From positions 13,548,443 to 13,612,442 of the forward strand of contig JAYGXS010000002.1 in assembly GCA_036362985.1 (NCBI GenBank): a stretch of 64,000 nucleotides of DNA, written 5' to 3'. How positions within the stretch are numbered: position 1 is the first letter of the stretch; the number at the start of each line of letters is the position of its first letter. Below are positions 60,217-64,000 of the stretch, one piece after another. Source of the stretch: Ligula intestinalis (Eukaryota; Platyhelminthes; Cestoda; Diphyllobothriidea; Diphyllobothriidae). The notes under the pieces were generated by a model. That model saw only the letters and a program-made list of their open reading frames with translations, was not told the DNA's origin and did no database searches. Position numbers and translations under genes: made by a program.

Positions 60217-60235
60217 TGGTGACGCCGGTGATCAC
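60217..60235 (+). promoter_or_regulatory. Primer-binding site, tRNA-Trp type
   Basis: TGGTGACGCCGGTGATCAC, two bases after the LTR, resembles the TGGTGACCCCGACGTGAT site complementary to tRNA-Trp that CsRn1-type elements use. Confidence 0.68.
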
Positions 60236-60281
60236 TCCAGGCGTGGGTGAAGACACAAGATCATTACAAGGACTGTACAAA

Positions 60282-60425
60282 ATGATCAGCTTCGAACAGA
60301 TGAGGACGATATTGGAGGCACAACAAGCCAATTTCATCGCTCTCCTCGCAGTGCTACAGGAAAATGGAAATCAGACAGGCCGTAAAGACAGATCAATAGA
60401 TGCATTCTTGGGCGAGAATGATTAG
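60282..60425 (+). pseudogene. gag N-terminal fragment of the Ty3/Gypsy element
   Basis: ATG at 60282 opens MISFEQMRTILEAQQANFIA, then LLAVLQENGNQ and RSIDAFLGEND, then TAG at 60423-60425. This resembles the start of CsRn1-like gag proteins. No capsid, nucleocapsid or pol follows, so it is a truncated copy. Confidence 0.65.
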
Positions 60426-61976
60426 TGAGGCCAAGGCTATATCTATTCTTCCGCCCAACTGCTTAAAATATTAAGTGGTTAAACATTTACTTCTTGGCTA
60501 GGGAACGTAAATTAATATGTAGTTGTGGCGGAATTCAACAAAAAATTTCAATCAAATAAGATTATGCTTGTTTATGTAAACTAAGAGAATAAAATTCAAC
60601 CAACATTAACTTCTTCTGCATAGAATACAAAATGTAGTCGAGGGATGTTTGATCTGACGCAGGCAGCATTAAAAATAAAATGGAAATTAGTCCTCCTATA
60701 GGTGAAATGTACCGCAAAAATTTAAAGTTAAGCTACCGAGCATCTGAAAGTATATTTTTATTATATTTCGATGGGAGTTTTTGGCCTCTATAATCATGCT
60801 TGCCTATTCTTGAATTGGGTTCTAATATGGCCCATCGGGTGGAGTCACCATTACGTTCTTGTTTGTAAGTAAAGTAATTTTTCTGTACCCGAACGTCGCC
60901 ATACTGAGGAGGGAATATATGGAAAATGGGACTACTTCTGACTGTAGGAAGATGGACTGAAAAGCTGCAGAAGCACTTGACGCAAGCGCCGACTGCCTGC
61001 TCTTCCAAAATGCAATGCACTACCCAGAAAACAGTTTTAGCCCATTTGGTGGGGGGCTGGGGGAGGGATCGTGTATTATCCGTTCTAAACGGGTGCTTTC
61101 GGAACTAAAAAAGAACTACAGGATGAAAAGGAGCCTCAGACAAATTGAACGTCAGATATCAACATCTAGAACATAGCGCCGAAAGAAAAAACAGCGCAAT
61201 ATTTATTGGACTCTGTTGGGGAGGGAACTCACAGCCTTTAAGATAAAATTGTCAAAGAGAAACTGGTAATCCCCAAAGACTTGTTTGCTTATGTGAATAA
61301 GGTAGAACATAATTAGGACTGCTATTCTTGCCCCAAGCTTTGTCAGGAAAGCAGGTACTCTAAAAAAACTCATACAGGACGGACCTTCGATCAGTATCAG
61401 TATCAGTATATTGAGGGTATGTAGGAAAAATTCCTTTGAGTGCCCTATTTGTACATATGTGCAGTGGTAGCAAAAAATTTGTTGCTTAGACTGTTGGCGA
61501 GGCCAGTTTTCCTGAGTCATAGGATGAAAATAGGAGCAGACAGTGAAAAAACTCCTCAGGGATTTTTAGGCGAAAAACTGTCGCCCTTGTGGGGGTAATG
61601 CGTGGGATTTAGGAGAAAAAAGGGGGTTCCCACTGGGGAGGGGGAGGGCATTGCAAAGGTTCCCAGGATCATCACCGTGTGGAAGCCACGTCCTGATTTT
61701 TCCGTGCTGATGGCAGACTCCGCCAACGGAAATGGAAAAACAGAGGCATCCGTCCAGATCGTCGACAGTCCGCTTTGGGTCGAACCAAGGGTGACTGTTT
61801 AGACCGGCAGGTCTGGCTGATAAGATCGCCAGCGGGTAATCACGGTACGCAGATAGTCAAGTAAGGTAGACCGCGGAGACCTTCGCATGAGGCTATGTGT
61901 GGGAGGGCGTTATAAATAGCAAACGTGAATGGATATAAAAACTAATACTACTAAAAAATTGGAAGTAGCATTATGG
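60426..61976. other. Unassigned stretch between Gypsy remnant and CR1-like LINE
   Basis: AT-rich with three AGTATC units at 61392-61410. 61860-61976 may be the CR1-like 3' untranslated tail. Nothing else recognised. Confidence 0.35.
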
Positions 61977-64000
61977 TTATTGCAAATTGTCAGTTCCGGT
62001 CCATCGTACACTGCTATATCGATCCAGTTTTTGCTTAAAACCCTCTAGCGATTCCGACATAACAACGTCCTGAGGAAGCGCATTCCACGCTCCGACCACC
62101 CTTTTTGAAAAGAAGTGTTTCCGAGCGTCCAGCCTGGCCCCTGTCACCTTTAATTTGAGGGGATGACCCCTCAGATTCGTGGTCGTTGCTAATTCGAAAA
62201 AATCCCCTGATATAAGACGGCAGTCTTGAAGACGTAATACGCGGAATGCTAGTATCAGGTCCCCCCGAAGCTGCCTGTAGCGCAAAGGGAAGAGGTTGAG
62301 ATTCGACAGCCGTGTTTCATAAGGCTGCGAGCCCTGCCCCATAACAAGTTTGGTTGCGCGCCGTTGTACCTTTTCCAGGATGTTGATGTCTTTCCTGGCC
62401 CAGGGTCTCCAAGCTTGGATAGCGGATTCTAGGTGCGGTCGTACGAAGGTTCCGAAGACTTTTGTGAAGCACTCTTCATTGAAGGTAGAAAAAGCTCGTT
62501 TGACGAGGTATAGGATCGACATCGCGGACTTGGCTACCTTTGTGCAATGCAGGGAGGGTTTAAGCGAGGGTGTGATCCAGACTCCCAAGTCTTTCTGGGC
62601 GTTCACTTCCTTCAATGGTATGTCATTCAGTCGGTAAGCCGTGCTGTTTGAAGAACCGGATTTGCCAACTCGAATGGTGGTGCACTTGCTCTCATTGAAC
62701 GGTAAGAGCCAGTCCGCCGACCATTTTTGAAGTCTATTTAAATTTTCCTGTAAGTGCACTTCGTCAGCCACAGTTCGAATTTCGCTCCAAAGTTTTATAT
62801 CATCGGCAAACATGGCGATGCCGCAATCCAGTTCGCGGACACAGTCGTTGATGTAGATAACAAACAAAATAGGGCCGAGAACGGAGCCTTGGGGAACACC
62901 ACTCTCAACCTCAACCTTGGCTGACTGTTTGTCGCTGATGTGGACAGTTTGCGAGCGACCGATTAGGAAGCTTTTTATCCACGTAAGGAGCCTACCCCTT
63001 ACTCCTATGCGGCTGAGTTTATAAAGGAGGCGGTGGTGCGGCACGCTATCGAAAGCCTTTTTGAAGTCAATATAGACAGCATGCACTGAGTTTCCACTAT
63101 CGACTGCCTCAGTCCACCGTTCTAAACAGTAGAGCAAGTTTGTAACGCAGGACCTACCTCTACGAAAACCATGCTGAGCATCCGATAGCAGATGGTTTTG
63201 TTCCAGAAACTGCATAAGTTGTTGCTTGATAATTTTTTCCATGATTTTGCAACAGATTGTAGTAAGGCTGACTGGTCGGTAGTTATTCGCTGAGACCCGG
63301 CTTCCCCCCTTGTATAGCGGTGTAATCCTCGCGGATTTCCAATCTACTGGTAGACATCCGGTTTCGAAGGAGGTTTGGAAGAGCGTAGAGAGTGGTTTGG
63401 CCAACTCATTGGCGAGCTCCTTCAAAATCTTGGCTGGTACGTTGTCGGGACCTGGTGACTTAGATTCTTTTAAGCTTAAGAGTTCCTTAAGGACAGCAGC
63501 CTCGGGGAATTGGACAGTCTCAACTACTGTATCCGCTTCGGTGTCGTCGGTGGGGTGATCGTATGCCGTTTCCTTTGTGAAGACTGATCGGAAAAATTTC
63601 GACAGATGATCAGCCTTCGCTTCATCATCTATCAAGTCTCTTCCCTCAGCGGTCCTTAGCAGGGGTATCGGATCCTTGTTTTTGGTACTCTGCTTGAGAT
63701 AACTGTAAAACAGTTTGGGGTTCACTGTGGCCCGGTTTAGCAAGTCTGCTTCGAAAGCCCGTCTTGTTTTGAGAATAAGACCCTTGACCCGGTTTCTCTG
63801 AGTTTTGTAGGCACTGACAGATGCAGGAGTCCTGTCTGCTAGCATTTTTTTCCACAGCTTCCTCTTTTTGTTCACTTCTATTTTTAAGGCCTGTGTAAGC
63901 CATCGCGGTCTAGTGTTCACCTTTTTTCGCGAAATTGGACAGTGGTTGTCGATGAGTCTGTGCAGTGTGGTCCGGAACGCTTCCCAGTCCGCAGTTATGT
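61977..64000 (-). CDS. CR1-like LINE reverse transcriptase, uninterrupted frame, 5' end off the window
   Basis: A single frame open from 64000 to the stop near 61977, about 674 codons, with no frameshift or stop, unlike the other LINEs here. It starts inside the endonuclease/RT linker (ADWEAFRTTLHRLI, KVNTRPRWLTQALK). RT motifs in order: ESKSPGPDNVPAKILKELA, WKSARITPLYKGG, NNYRPVSLTTICCKIMEKII, AQHGFRRGRSCVTNLLYCLE, VYIDFKKAFDSVPHHRLLYK, SGVPQGSVLGPILFVIYIND, and the catalytic MFADDIKLW (FADD at 62810-62799). The C-terminal segment with FFSKRVVGAWNALPQDVV is typical of CR1-type elements of flatworms and vertebrates. A potentially functional RT; endonuclease and first ORF would lie to the right. 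Confidence 0.92.
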   Translation of the reverse strand, partial: ITADWEAFRTTLHRLIDNHCPISRKKVNTRPRWLTQALKIEVNKKRKLWKKMLADRTPASVSAYKTQRNRVKGLILKTRRAFEADLLNRATVNPKLFYSYLKQSTKNKDPIPLLRTAEGRDLIDDEAKADHLSKFFRSVFTKETAYDHPTDDTEADTVVETVQFPEAAVLKELLSLKESKSPGPDNVPAKILKELANELAKPLSTLFQTSFETGCLPVDWKSARITPLYKGGSRVSANNYRPVSLTTICCKIMEKIIKQQLMQFLEQNHLLSDAQHGFRRGRSCVTNLLYCLERWTEAVDSGNSVHAVYIDFKKAFDSVPHHRLLYKLSRIGVRGRLLTWIKSFLIGRSQTVHISDKQSAKVEVESGVPQGSVLGPILFVIYINDCVRELDCGIAMFADDIKLWSEIRTVADEVHLQENLNRLQKWSADWLLPFNESKCTTIRVGKSGSSNSTAYRLNDIPLKEVNAQKDLGVWITPSLKPSLHCTKVAKSAMSILYLVKRAFSTFNEECFTKVFGTFVRPHLESAIQAWRPWARKDINILEKVQRRATKLVMGQGSQPYETRLSNLNLFPLRYRQLRGDLILAFRVLRLQDCRLISGDFFELATTTNLRGHPLKLKVTGARLDARKHFFSKRVVGAWNALPQDVVMSESLEGFKQKLDRYSSVRWTGTDNLQ

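Overview
The window looks like nuclear DNA of a parasitic flatworm (Neodermata). I lean towards a cestode or trematode but cannot name a genus. The evidence is one intron-rich host gene with GT/AG introns, spread over 47 kb and packed with transposons, plus a mix of CR1-like, RTE-like and PHD-finger LINEs, Penelope-like elements (PLEs) with GIY-YIG endonucleases, a CsRn1-like Ty3/Gypsy LTR, a Helitron and tRNA-headed SINEs. There are no bacterial-type operons, rRNA genes or CRISPR arrays. A 10-N assembly gap lies at 33111-33120.

The host gene runs on the minus strand from an ATG at 48061 to at least 795. It encodes the flatworm orthologue of HD-PTP (PTPN23), an ESCRT-associated BRO1-domain protein. 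I could chain 17 coding exons whose splice phases all agree, giving about 2107 residues up to a probable last donor at 794. Exons 1-8 encode the BRO1 domain (48061-37654), exons 9-14 the coiled-coil V domain (37559-16791), exons 15-16 a long Pro/Gln-rich region with a 300-bp tandem repeat (11522-7608), and exon 17 a PTP-like domain (2570-795). The PTP domain keeps its fold signature and the catalytic-loop Cys, but it has lost the P-loop Arg and the general acid of the WPD loop. It should be a pseudophosphatase, so the protein probably works as a scaffold in endosomal sorting.

The introns are a transposon archive. 12.2-16.4 kb holds a truncated copy and a full-length copy of a PHD-finger LINE with a (CA)n tail; the truncated copy's tail has grown into a 149-bp microsatellite. 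17.8-21.1 kb holds a full-length RTE-like LINE with a target-site duplication. 25.0-27.7 kb holds PLE fragments, including a head-to-head palindrome. 30.6-33.9 kb holds more PLE pieces around the assembly gap. 34.0 kb and 38.9-39.8 kb carry LINE remnants, 36.5-37.3 kb a 270-bp direct repeat, and 44.9-46.0 kb a 3'-truncated PHD-LINE. Two SINE families are scattered through. Family A has a tRNA-like core and a CACAATTGGGTCAACT tail, and two of its four loci are fold-back dimers. Family B has a tRNA-like head followed by a hammerhead-like core that resembles the PLE tails.

Upstream of the gene (48.1-64 kb) I see only transposons and unassigned DNA: a LINE interrupted by an opposite-strand LINE (50-53.6 kb); a related LINE on the minus strand (55.2-59.7 kb) interrupted by an internally deleted Helitron with a recognisable 3' hairpin and CTAG end; a 5' LTR, tRNA-Trp-type primer site and gag start of a Ty3/Gypsy element (59.7-60.4 kb); and an uninterrupted CR1-like RT frame running off the right edge (61977-64000), the best candidate for a recently active element.
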